From positions 3,748,879-3,812,878 of the forward strand of contig NC_067206.1 in NCBI RefSeq assembly GCF_026262505.1: a DNA stretch of 64,000 bases, in the 5' to 3' direction. The notes under the pieces were generated by a model, which had not been told where the DNA came from, did no database searches, and worked only from the letters and a program-made list of their open reading frames with translations. Of this stretch, positions 51,589-63,137 are shown in pieces. Source of the DNA: Trichomonas vaginalis G3. Lineage: Eukaryota; Parabasalia; Trichomonadida; Trichomonadidae. Positions within the stretch are counted from its first letter, which is position 1. Each line of letters opens with the position of its first letter. The position numbers and the translations under genes are program-made.

Positions 51589-54500
51589 TTATATGTCATA
51601 ATAGAACCCACGTGGACCAAGCTTTACTTTCTTCCTGACTGAGTTTTTAACTCTTCTTTTTCTTCATTGCCCTCTGCTTGAAGTTGTTGCATCTTTGCAT
51701 TATGTTCATCTAGTATGTTGCAAATTTCCCATGTCCTTTTTGCCTTTTGGCTCTGGTCGCCCATCTCAGGTAACCTATATCCTAGAAAGAGTTTGTCATA
51801 GTCTGTATTTGAGTCTTCGCGTATTGTTTGCATGACTCTTTCCTGAGTTTCCGGTTCAAGCTCTTCAAACAGTGCCTGTCCATATGGAATATGCTCGTTT
51901 CCAAATATATGTTTTGTAGCCATTCTGGTTTTCTTTCCATGTTACCAACTATATCTTTTGTGAATGGGAAAGCTTCTACCCAATCTTTCAGTCTTGCGTC
52001 GTTTATTTCTGTAGTTGGTTTTTATTTTGTCAAGGAACATGTTTTTCAATACTAACATTTCATTTGGTACTGTCCATTTGAGTTTTCTTAAATATTCATC
52101 CCTTCTCGGTTCATTGTCTGCAAAGTAAGTTTTTATGACATTTTGTAAACTTTCGTTTGCAAGGTCATGTACAATAGGTTCTCTTCCTTCTCTGTCCATA
52201 ACTTTCTTTCTAAACTCTTCACCAAATATACCATCTCTATGGTTCTGTGTAGTTCTTTGAGATAAATGTTCTAGAACGTCAGGTGTTATATTTCCATCAG
52301 CCATGTTCATTTCATACTGGTCCAAAATATCTGCATGTTTCATATCTTTCAATGGCATTAAAGCCGCGCTTAAAATACCAGCTATATCTGGTTCACCATT
52401 GACTTCCATTGCGTCTACAACTTCTTGGAATTGAGGTTGTAAGTTTATGAACCACCTATCCGGGTTAGCTTTATGACCCCATCTCATTGTAGTTCCATCG
52501 TCTGCAGAAACAAAAGTAGGTTTGTTTCCATCTTGGTTAGGTTCTGAATGAACTTTAAACAATGTTTCATTTCTATATGTTTTCTTGAAATTTAACCTTT
52601 TATCTTCACCGAGTTCATCCGAAGATTGAACGTTAAATGCTCGTAAGTAAAAAGGGTTGTTGTATTTGTGTACATTTTTTTCAGTTCTTCCATTCTATGC
52701 TGAATATTTTCATCTGGTGTTGGAGTCTTTTGTATGTCGGCAAACATTTTTCGATATTCTTCTACTATGTCAGCCGAATCTTTCTTAGACTCTTGGAAAG
52801 ATTCCATATTCACCTCATGCTCTTGTTGAGGGTCAAGATTTTCGGCTGTTCCAAATCTTCATCTAGTTCTGTGAAGTTAGTTTCCAAAGGAGTGACTTGT
52901 TCGTTTCCTTCAGGCTCTTCTAGCTGTTGTTGCTGAACTATTTCTTCCATGTCTGGTTGTATCTGAACTATTTCTTCCTGTGGAGTTTCTTGTACCTCAT
53001 CTGCTGGCATTTCATTATTCCGAGACCGTTTTTAACAATTTCCCTATCTACGTCATCCGCATTCATAAGCTTTTGTTCTTTCGTTCCGTCTCTTTTTTTA
53101 CGCGTTTCATGACGAAAGTTGAATTGTCATTTAGCTCTGACATCAAATATCTCGGAGTAAATTCATCCATGTCATTTGGATGATATGCTATTAAATCATA
53201 TCCCTTAGCGAGCTTGTATTTTCCAGGTTTGAGATTATATCCGTTTTGGTGCTGAGCCATAAAGCTAAATAGGTTCGGGTCAGTATTTCCATCCTTGAAC
53301 TTTCCAATAGCTTCTTTATATCTGTCACTAAAGTCAACAGTATCTGGGAAACCACACTCTTCTTTAAGCATTTTTAAGAATTCTTGGTTTCCTTGTTCTC
53401 TACTTCTTTTATGTCCTTGCTCTGTTTGTGGTTGTTGTTGTGCAGGGTTTTGAACTGTTGGTTGCTGTGCTGGTTGTTGTGTTGGTTGTTGTGCTGGTTG
53501 TGGAGGTGGTTGTTGTGCTGGTTGTTGTGCATGCCTGTGTCTGTGTCCATGTGACGATGTAAATGTTTTAGGTAGTCCTGGTGCAGGTGCTTCTCTTGGA
53601 GGGTTTGGTGGTATATAAGTTCCACTAGCTAGTATATAAGTTCCACCAGCTGGCACATATGTTCCATCTGCAGCGTAATGTCCTACCTGACTTTTCGTTC
53701 TTAAGAAAGCATTTACTAGGTCTGTTTTGGTCTGTTGTAACTCTTTTTCTTGACTTTCCACAACAGTTGCTCTAACGGCGTCATAGGCACTTTGAACTGC
53801 CTGTCTCGTTGCTGCATCTGTTATTTTCGTCATATTTTGTGCTACTTCTCTTAACTCTTTGTCGAAACCTTCAGACTTCAGTTTCTTTCCAGATGAGAAG
53901 TCGTTCACTAGTTTCACCTTACTATGAAGAGCTTCGAAGGCGTTCTTAAAGTCAGCATTCATTAAAGCTTCATTTGAACTGTCTTCATCCGCTTGTATTT
54001 TTGTCCTTATTGACCCTATAAGTTGGGCTGCTTTAGCGTTGGCTTGGGCATCTAACCAGTCATTATTAGCTTTTATATATTCTGCGCTTTTCATTGCCTT
54101 TTGCATGGCTGCGTCGTTATTTTTACTTTCTTGTGCTAATTTTCATACTGTACGGTTTGGTTTTGCAACTGTAAAAGTTTTTCTGCCTTTACATTTGCTT
54201 CAACTTCTTTTTTATACTCATCGCTATCCATATATGTCTTCAGGGCTTTTTGTTTTATCTCTTCATCTTTCAGTACTTTATATTGAGTAGTATGGTTTTT
54301 CAAATTTATGACATCTTGTTCCATTTTTGCTACTTCTGCTGCTTTTTCTGACACTTTTTTTGCATATTCCTCTGTACTTAGTTCTTTCAGTTGTTCTTCT
54401 TTCTTCTTTTTCTCTACGTTTAACTCATTGAGTTTCTTTGTGTGTCTGTCATATTCTAGTTTCTTTTCGTTTTCACTTATTTGTTTCTGTATGTCTATGT

Positions 54501-54807
54501 TTGACTTTTTGACATCTGTTATTTGATTTTTGAGTGAACTCAAATTCATTTGACTTTGAGGGTTATAAGCTGTTCCGTCTGCAGCTCCACCATAGCCTGC
54601 CATTTTCGCTAAAAGTGCCGCTCTTAAACCTCCACTCTGTGCACCAAGAACTCGGTTTAAGAGCATAGGGTTGCTTGACATTTGTTGCAACATAGTGGGG
54701 TCATTCATCATTTGTTGTTGCAACTGTTGTTGTGGTGTCAGTTTTACTATTGGATGTTTCAATGCTCTCTTCCTCTTACGTATATTCTTACGTAGCTTAC
54801 GTGGCAT
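51589..54807 (-). pseudogene. Large coiled-coil structural locus, fossil (copy B)
   Basis: About 3.2 kb starting MPRKLRKNIRKRKRALKHP, a very basic N-terminus that could bind packaged DNA. Then come a Q/M-rich stretch, a long K/E coiled coil, a P/Q/H-rich linker with tandem PAQQPTQQ units, and acidic and helical C-terminal parts. Broken (about five breaks). The largest locus of the element; not recognised as DNA polymerase. Likely a core or tegument-type structural protein by context. Copy C carries the same locus at 59830-63105. Confidence 0.6.
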
Positions 54808-55812
54808 TTTAAGTGAAGTTAAAAACATTTACGATGAAGAAGTTTCGACAAAACATTTACGAAGAAATCATGAGTTTTCTACCCTCTTGAATTTTCATGA
54901 AATTTACACCAAAAATATATTTTATGTTAGAATGTTAGATCTAACATGTTTTCTAACATGTTTTCTAACATCGTAGAAAACTCTTGAAAATCATGAAATT
55001 TACACCAAAAAATAATGTTTATGTTAGAATGTTAGATCTAACCTTCTACCCTAAATTATATTTTTGGGTCCTTTACGCTCATTACGAAGAAGTCTTGACA
55101 AAACATTTACGATGAAGAAGTTTCGACAAAACATTTACGAAGAAATCATGAGTTTTCTACGATGTTAGAAAACATGTTAGAAAACGTGTTAGATCTAACA
55201 TTCTAACATAAACATTATTTTTGGGTCATTTACGCTCATTACGAAGAAGTCTTGACAAAACATTTACGTTCATGTTTGACAAAACATTTACGAAGAAGTC
55301 TTGACAAAACATTTACGATGAAGTCTTGACAAAACATTTACGATGAAATTCATGACAAAACATTTACGAAGAAGTCTTGACAAAACATTTACGATGAAAT
55401 CATGAGTTTTCTACGATGTTAGAAAACATGTTAGAAAACGTGTTAGATCTAACATTCTAACATAAACATTATTTTTGGGTCATTTACGCTCATTACGAAG
55501 AAGTCTTGACAAAACATTTACGAAGAAGTCATGACAAAACATTTACGAAGAATCTTGACAAAACATTTACGATGAAATCATGACAAAACATTTACGATGA
55601 AATCATGACAAAACATTTACGATGAAATCATGACAAAAAAGTCAACGGCTGGTCGGCTGGGGTTCGGTCCTCCTCTTGGGTCTTGGGAAAAATTTCTTAT
55701 GGGCTGGAAGCCCTCCGAATAAAAACTTCATTTATACTAAACATCTTCAGGGCTAGAAGGCATGAAGTGCCTGGAAGCCCCACTACCTTTTTTTTTTTTT
55801 TTTTTTTTTTTT
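54808..55812 (-). repeat. Right terminal inverted repeat of Polinton B
   Basis: Mirror of 31726-32768: AAAACATTTACGA tandem motifs, four TTAGATCTAA palindrome units (about 54925, 55030, 55190 and 55445), the GGCTGGTCGGCTGGGG block, the AGTGCCTGGAAGCCCC end block and a T homopolymer ending at 55812. The large structural locus begins immediately inside. Confidence 0.85.
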
Positions 55813-56125
55813 ACGAGGTCTCGAGTTTTCGTTCATTTTTTTTACTTTACAAAACTGTTTATTTTTCAGAATTTTTAAATTTGAAAAAATCCATTCTATA
55901 TCAGATAAATAATATATTATTTTTCAATCAAAATATTTTGATTATCATCTCAAAAGTGTTCTCAAAACCTAGTTTTTCTTATTTTGGATAATCTTAATAT
56001 TTATATTATTATAAACTAATTCAACACCATATGTTTTTGTATACTTTTACAAAAAAATTGACAGATTTGTGATACTTCCCCGACGATAGAATTGAATAGC
56101 TTACATTTTGACAGAACTTAATATG
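55813..56125. other. AT-rich host DNA, nothing recognised
   Basis: Follows the Polinton end with ACGAGGTCTCGAG (a short palindrome). No gene, no match to the left flank of Polinton B. Confidence 0.5.
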
Positions 56126-57605
56126 GAACAGTATGAAATTACGAAACTAAGCCACTCGCTTCGCTCGCGGTTGACAAAAAGAACAAATTCGAAAAATAAT
56201 TGTATGAAATTACGAAACTAAGCCACTCGCTTCGCTCGCGGCTTAAGAAAAGAACAGATTCGAAAAAAGGTTGTATGAAATTACGAAACTAAGCCCCTCG
56301 CTTCGCTCGCGGCTGACGAAAAGAACAGATTTGAAAAAAGATTGTATGAAACTACGAAACTAAGCCGCGAGCGAAGCGAGCGGCTTAAGTAAACAACATA
56401 TTTCAGATTATCGATACTAAAAATTTTTTTATTTTATTACATTTTTTTGCATTTTTTTTAAGGGTGCACACGAGAGGATCATGTAAACTTCAGAATTTAG
56501 AACCTTATTTTTAGGCATTATCTTGGCTACCTATTTAGGCTCGAAAAGCAAAAAATATCAAAAAATACAACTTGACTCCATTATGACCCTTTCATGGAGG
56601 TAGTTTTTATCCGCTAGTATTTTCCCTTTGAATCTCTTTACAATTCGAAATCAAATTCAAAACTCAGTAGAAGAAAGGAAGAATCGACTTACTACGGTTG
56701 TAATACGAATAAATACATATATTTAATTATTTTTATTTACATAATAATTGTTTGAAGCTCATATTCCATCAAATTTTTAAATAAAAACATTAAAATGTTG
56801 AAAATGTTCATATATTTTAATAGGGTTTTGGCACTTTATTGAGGAATTACTACATACATAGTCGAACTGAACTTGATATTTTGAAATTTAAATTATTTAT
56901 CAAAATTAAAATTTAACTTGAAATTTATAATTATTTAGTCATATTTTGCATAATTCTAAGTAGATTTTGTAAAAAATCAAGAAAGAAAAATTTTAACGTG
57001 CTTTATTTTTTCTTTTTTATAATAATACATATTATTATATAATTAACATATTCATAATGTTTCACCCTTTCAAAAATATAATCCTCCTCCTCCTCTCAAA
57101 TAAACGTACATACGGGTGGCCTCTTTTTTCAAAAAATTAAAATTTGAAATTTTGGGCTCAAATATTAGAGATTTTTTCAACCTTCAACGATATATGTTGT
57201 CTATATCAGACCTCCTTTCTTTTTGATACTTAACATTGTTCCTAAATCTTAGCCGTTAAGGCTGTTCTGAAAATATTTTTTTTCGAAAAAATTCGAAAAA
57301 AATTCTTAAAATTCAAAAATCCCTTAATTCCTGAGGATTTTGGAAAAAAGTTTTTACATGAACATGTGTATATTAGATGAAGTATATTGATAAGGTAAAA
57401 ATCAAATTTTATTGCATATTCATCGAGAAAATAAACTAACGAATCCCTCAAAATTGAGAGGGTAATCCTCCTCCTCTCAAATAAACGTACATATGGGTGC
57501 ACCCTTAAGAAGCTAAATTCTGAAGTTTACATGATCCTCTCGTGTGCACCCTTAAAAAATGCAAAAAAATTGAATACTTTACTGGCTGGGCAAATTTGTC
57601 GCCGC
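56126..57605. repeat. Inverted copy of 26102-27620 block
   Basis: Contains four CCGCGAGCGAAGCG tandem units (56130-56400), a copy of the 1.1-kb TIR element (about 56445-57565) and the terminal GGCAAATTTGTCGCCGCCCC sequence at about 57583-57605. Near-identity to 26102-27620 in reverse complement indicates recent copying. Confidence 0.85.
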
Positions 57606-58285
57606 CCCAAAAAAGAAAGTCAAGAAAAAAATTTTTGAAATTGAGAATAAAAATAATATCGTGATTTTTTGTGATATATGGATTTTTTAGAAGATTTTAG
57701 AGATTGAAGTCTCAATTTATAAAAATTTTTTAAATTGAGAGGAATTTTAATGATATTATTTTATTTGATATTTGGATTTTTTAGATGATTTTAGAGATGT
57801 CAGTCTCAATTTAAAAAATTTACAAAAAATGATCGTAAAATAATCGTTTTTGTTCAAATCCTTTTCATTTCGGGAAATTGAAGTTAAATATCAAAGAGAT
57901 GGTCTATGCATATGTTAAATCAAATCATTAAAAAGTGTTTTGATGACTTTTTCTAACCGCAAATTGTCACTTTTTGATGTTTTAAAATTATTATATATTC
58001 TATATGCATTCAAGATGCAAATTAATATTAAAACTCCAAAATCGATTTTTGAGAGAATCAAATTTATCACATCTCATCGTTGTTCCGAATTAATATTTTA
58101 TTTGTAATGTACATATTATCACAATTACATTCATCATATTAAAATTCAAAAATAATTTTTGAGTTTCAGATCTCCCTAATTTCCCATATAAATATATGTT
58201 TATTTTATTAAAAATAGAATGTCCAATTATTGATAAAAATCGATCCGCTTTTCTACCGGTCAAGCTGTATATATATAGAACCCAT
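57606..58285. repeat. AT-rich DNA with a short tandem duplication
   Basis: A unit of about 105 bp containing TATGGATTTTTTAGAAGATT and GTCTCAATTTA is present twice at about 57660-57830. The remainder is AT-rich with no gene. Confidence 0.5.
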
Positions 58286-58286
58286 C

Positions 58287-58357
58287 CATGTAAACCTCGA
58301 TGTCACTTTTGCGGCCGAGAGGAGCGAGGCCGCAAAAGTGACATCGAGGTTTACATG
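58287..58357. repeat. Perfect 30-bp inverted repeat, 11-nt loop
   Basis: Arms 58287-58316 and 58328-58357 are exact complements (CATGTAAACCTCGATGTCAC start). It stands alone in AT-rich DNA. It resembles the hairpins of the arrays at 21060-22890 and 27905-28937 in size and perfection. Confidence 0.8.
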
Positions 58358-58509
58358 ATGGACAAGACTGTAATGTGATCTTATTTGAAGTATTTTGGAT
58401 TTAGAGGTGAAATTGTTGCATGCTAAGTTCGGTCAAAATGTAAACCTCTCAATTTTATCATCGGGGAAAGTAACTCAATTCCTTCAAATTTATTCTTTAA
58501 ATATTGAAT

Positions 58510-58800
58510 TTGTTGTAAACAGAAATTCATCAAAAGTGACACCTCAGAAAAGCTAAAATATTGAATTTTTGGAACTTTTGATAGAGCACGTTTTTAAATA
58601 TTAAAAAGTAAATGTATATTTTGTAAAGATTCTTTTTAATAAAAAAATAAAATTTTGAAGAAGAACACAAAATCTTCTGAAAAATAATATCACATAAACT
58701 CATATTATTTTCTAATATATAACTATTTTATATAAAAATCAAATTCAATGATCTTAAAAGCGAAGGATAAACCTCAAAATTTACGAATATAATGCTTATC
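58510..58800. repeat. Copy of the foldback-complex arm
   Basis: Matches 19976-20262 almost throughout, beginning AACAGAAATTCATCAAAAGTG. It is joined to a forward copy of the 29945-type repeat at 58800-59360. Confidence 0.8.
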
Positions 58801-59360
58801 TATCATAAAACCATATGAAATATCAATTTTTGCTTTACGCCTATTCCCACTCATTATATTCGTAAATTTTGAGGTTTATCCTTCGCTTTTAAGATCATTG
58901 AATTTGATTTTTATATAAAATAGTTATATATTAGAAAATAATATGAGTTTATGTGATATTATTTTTCAGAAGATTTCATTCTATATGCCTATGAAAAGTA
59001 CTCTCAAAACTAACTTTTTCCTAATTATAATTAAAACTAGAATATTGTATTATGCTTAGTATTATTTCATTTTTCTCATTCAATTTAGAATTTACAAATG
59101 TCAAAAAATTGAGAGCTGTCACTTTTGATGAATTTCTGTTTATTACACTACTCATAATAAAAAATGAAAAGCCAAATTCTCTCAAAAAGTTAAGTAGGAC
59201 CAATTTTTTATAAAAAAATCCAATTCCATTATGAATGTTAATTAATTTATATAATTATTGAATAAAAAATTTTCTTTGAGATTATGAAAAGTTCTTTGAA
59301 AAGTTATTTTTTCTCATTTTTAAATATTGTATTAGCCTATTTATTTATAATCCAAATTAA
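58800..59360. repeat. Third copy of the foldback repeat
   Basis: Forward copy of the arm 29930-30490, abruptly joined to the A homopolymer of Polinton C near 59359. This places a Polinton end inside this repeat family for the second time in the window. Confidence 0.8.
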
Positions 59361-59591
59361 AAAAAAAAAAAGGTAGTGGGGCCTCCAGGCACTTCGTGCC
59401 CTCTAGCCCTGAAGATGTTTAGTATAAATGAAGTTTTTTTGGGTATTGGGGGCTTCCCGGGCGCGTTGCGCCCTCTAGCCCATAAAAAATTTTTGAGAGT
59501 CGTCGTCGTTGACTTTTTTGGTAGAGCACTCAAAATAGTATAACTTTGTCCGGACAAGTAAGGGTCTATCGTCGCTACAGGAAAAGTTACG

Positions 59592-59805
59592 GGCGTTCCA
59601 AGGAAGTATACTTTGAGAGACTCTTTAGAAACTTTAGACGTTTTACATAACCATCCATGCTTTTACTTTACATCCGATAAAAGTGGTTTGGAAACCGTTA
59701 TGAGATGGTTAGAGGACATACATGACTATGAGTTTAGATATGACAAGATAGAATATGAGAGAGGTCCTATAAACCGGAGAAAGTGTCATATAAACATCTG
59801 TCAAA
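59592..59805 (+). pseudogene. D12 methyltransferase fragment, fossil (copy C)
   Basis: Only the C-terminal part of the protein at 10084-10902 remains. It runs into the leader of the large structural locus. Confidence 0.75.
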
Positions 59806-59829
59806 AACCGCTTTTTAACTTCACTTAAA

Positions 59830-62800
59830 ATGCCACGTAAGCTACGTAAGAATATACGTAAGAGGAAGAGAGCATTGAAACATCCAATAGTAAAACTGAC
59901 ACCACAACAACAGTTGCAACAACAAATAATGAATGACCCCACTATGTTGCAACAAATGTCAAGCAATCCTATGCTTTTAAACCGAGTTCTTGGTGCACAG
60001 AGTGGAGGTTTAAGAGCGGCACTTTTAGCGAAAATGGCAGGCTATGGTGGAGCTGCAGACGGAACAGCCTATAACCCTCAAAGTCAAATGAATTTGAGTT
60101 CACTCAAAAATCAAATATCAGATGTCAAAAAGTCAAACATAGACATACAGAAGCAAATAAGTGAAAACGAAAAGAAACTAGAATATGACAGACAGACAAA
60201 GAAACTCAATGAGTTAAACGTAGAGAAAAAGAAGAAAGAAGAACAACTGAAAGAACTAAGTACAGAGGAATATGCGAAAAAAGTGTCAGAAAAAGCAGCA
60301 GAAGTAGCAAAAATGGAACAAGATGTTGTAAATTTGAAAAACCATACTACTCAATATAAAGTACTGAAAGATGAAGAGATAAAACAAAAAGCCCTGAAGA
60401 CATATATGGATAGCGATGAGTATAAAAAAGAAGTTGAAGCAAATGTAAAGGCAGAAAAACTTTTACAGTTGCAAAACCAAACCGTACAGTATGAAAACTT
60501 AGCACAAGAAAGTAAAAATAACGACGCAGCCATGCAAAAGGCAATGAAAGGCGCAGAATATATAAAAGCTAACAATGACTGGTTAGAAATGCCAAGCCAA
60601 CGCTAAAGCAGCCCAACTTATAGGGTCAATAAGGACAAAAATACAAGCGGATGAAGACAGTTCAAATGAAGCTTTAATGAATGCTGACTTTAAGAACGCC
60701 TTCGAAGCTCTTCATAGTAAGGTGAAACTAGTGAACGACTTCTCATCTGGAAAGAAACTGAAGTCTGAAGGTTTCGACAACGAGTTAAGAGAAGTAGCAC
60801 AAAATATGACGAAATAACAGATGCAGCAACGAGACAGGCAGTTCAAAGTGCCTATGACGCCGTTAGAGCAACTGTTGTGGAAAGTCAAGAAAAAGAGTTA
60901 CACAGACCAAACAGACCTAGTAAATGCTTTCTTAAGAACGAAAAGTCAGGTAGGACATTATGCTGCAGATGGAACATATGTGCCAGCTGGTGGAACTTAT
61001 ATACCACCAAACCCTCCAAGAGAAGCACCTGCACCAGGACTACCTAAAACATTTACATCGTCACATGGACACAGACACAAGCATGCACCAAAACCAACAC
61101 AACAACCACCTCCACAACAACAACCACAACCAGCACAGCAACCAACAGTTCAAAACCCTGCACAACAACAACCACAAACAGAGCAAGGACATAAAAGAAG
61201 TAGAGAACAAGGAAACCAAGAATTCTTAAAAATGCTTAAAGAAGACTATGGTTACCCAAATACTCTTGACTTTAGTGACAGATATAAAGAAGCTATTAGA
61301 AAGTTCAAGGAAGGAAATACTGACCCGAACCTATTTAGCTTTATGGCTCAGCACCAAATGGGATATAATTTCAAACCTGGAAAATACAAGCTCGCTAAGG
61401 GATATGATTTAATAGCATATCATCCAAATGACATGAACGAATTTACTCCGAGATATTTGGTGTCAGAGCTAAATGACAATTCAACTCTCTTCATGAAACG
61501 CGTAAAAAATAGAGACGGAACGAAAGAAGAAAGGTTTATGAGTCCGGATGACTTAGATAGGGAACTTGTTAAAAACGGTCTCGGAATATATGAAATGCCA
61601 GCAGATGAGGTACAAGAAACTCCACAGGAAGAAGTTCAGATACAACCAGACATGGAAGAAATAGTTCAGCAACAACAGCTAGAAGAGCCTGAAGGAAACG
61701 AACAAGTCCCTCCTTTGGAAACTAACTTCACAGAACTAGATGAAGATTTGGAACAGCCGAAAAATCTTGACCCTCAACAAGAGTATGAGGTGAATATGGA
61801 ATCTTTCGCAAAGAGTCTAAAAAAATTCGGCTGACATAGTAGAAGAATATCGAAAAATGTTTGCCGACATACAAAAGACTCCAACACCAGATGAAAATAT
61901 TCAGCATAGAATGGAAGTACTGAAAGAAAATGTACACAAATACAACAACCCTTTTTACTTACGACCATATAACGTTCAATCTTTGGCTGAACTCGGTGAA
62001 AATAAAAGGTTAAATTTCAACAAAACATATAGAAATGAAACATTGTTTAAAGTTCATTCAGAACCTAACCAATATGGAAACAAACCTACTTTTGTTTCTG
62101 CAGACTATGGAACTACAATGAGATGGGGTCATAAAAGCTAACCCGGATAGGTGGTTTCATAAACTTACAACCACAATTCCAAGAAGTTGTAGACGCAATG
62201 GAAGTCAATGGTGAACCAGATATAGCTGGTATTTTCAGCGCGGCTTTAATGCCATTGAAAGATATGAAACATGCAGATATTTTGAACCAGTATGAAATGA
62301 ACATGGCTGATGGAAATATAAACACCTGACGTTCTAGAACATTTATCTCAAAGAACTACACAGAACGCATAGAGATGGTATATTTGGTGAAGAGTTTAGA
62401 AAGAAAGTTAGGGAAGAGCGAAGGAAGAGAACCTATTGTACATGACCTTGCAAACGAAAGTTTACAAAATGTCATAAAAACTTACTTTGCAGACAATGAA
62501 CCGAGAAGGGATGAATATTAAGAAAACTCAAATGGACAGTACCAAATGAAATGTTAGTATTGAAAAAACATGTTCCTTGACAAAAATAAAACCAACTACA
62601 GAAATAAATGACGCAAGACTGAAACATTGGGTAAAAGCTTTCCCATTCACAAAAGATATATTGTTTGGTACATGGAAAGAAAACCAGAATGGCTACAAAA
62701 ACATATATTTGGAAACGAGCTTATTCCATATGGACAAGCTCTGTTTGAAGAGCTTGAACCGGAAACTCAGGAAAGAGTCATGCAAACAATACGCGAAGAC

Positions 62801-63105
62801 TCAAATACAAACTATGACAAAATCTTTCTAGGATATAGGTTACCTGAGATGGGCGACCAGAGCCCAAAGGCAAAAAGGACATGGGAAATTTACAACATAC
62901 TAGGTGAACGAGGACAAAGATGCAACAACTTGAAAGCAGAGGGCAAGTTACCAAAGAAGAAGAGAAGAGTAGAAACAAAGTGAAAGTAGTGAAGAAAGTA
63001 ACTTCATCTAGTGAAAGTAGTGGCAATGAAGGAAAAAGAAGAGTTAAAAACTCAGCCAGGAAGAAAGTAAAGCTTGGTCCACGTGGGTTCTATTATGACA
63101 TATAA
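59830..63105 (+). pseudogene. Large coiled-coil structural locus, fossil (copy C)
   Basis: Same layout as 51589-54807: basic start MPRKLRKNIRKRKR, Q-rich stretch, coiled coil, P/Q/H-rich linker with copy-number differences in the tandem units, and acidic parts. It ends KLGPRGFYYDI shortly before the capsid start. Broken (about eight breaks), more decayed than B. Confidence 0.65.
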
Positions 63106-63137
63106 ATCCAACTATTCTATATTTTTACCCATATGAA

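Larger units (their letters stand above)
31726..55812 (+). mobile_element. Polinton/Maverick copy B, end to end, 24.1 kb
   Basis: Bounded by inverted terminal repeats of about 1 kb and by homopolymers (A at the left, T at the right). It encodes integrase, packaging ATPase, probable capsid proteins, fibre, methyltransferase and KilA-N regulators, which together place it in the Polintons. No DNA polymerase B was recognised. About two thirds of genes look whole. The methyltransferase, one small protein, the major capsid locus, the large coiled-coil locus and two loci near 49041-50035 are broken, with about a dozen breaks in all. The two ends differ by very few bases over the outer 200 bp, indicating young age. 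No 6-bp target duplication is visible at the flanks (CATATG before, ACGAGG after). Confidence 0.9.

Noticed and set aside
51589-54807. Large locus as a DNA polymerase B
   Set aside because: Composition is coiled-coil and low complexity and I could not see exonuclease or polymerase motifs such as DTDS-type; a profile search would be decisive.
31726-55812. Giant virus or virophage integrated genome instead of a Polinton
   Set aside because: The KilA-N genes and fibre resemble those of large viruses, but the retroviral-type integrase, long terminal inverted repeats, size and multiple related copies fit Polintons better.
26208-57502. Identical 86-codon ORFs at 26208-26468 and 57242-57502
   Set aside because: Both lie within near-identical copies of a TIR element; no domain and no transposase-like residues.
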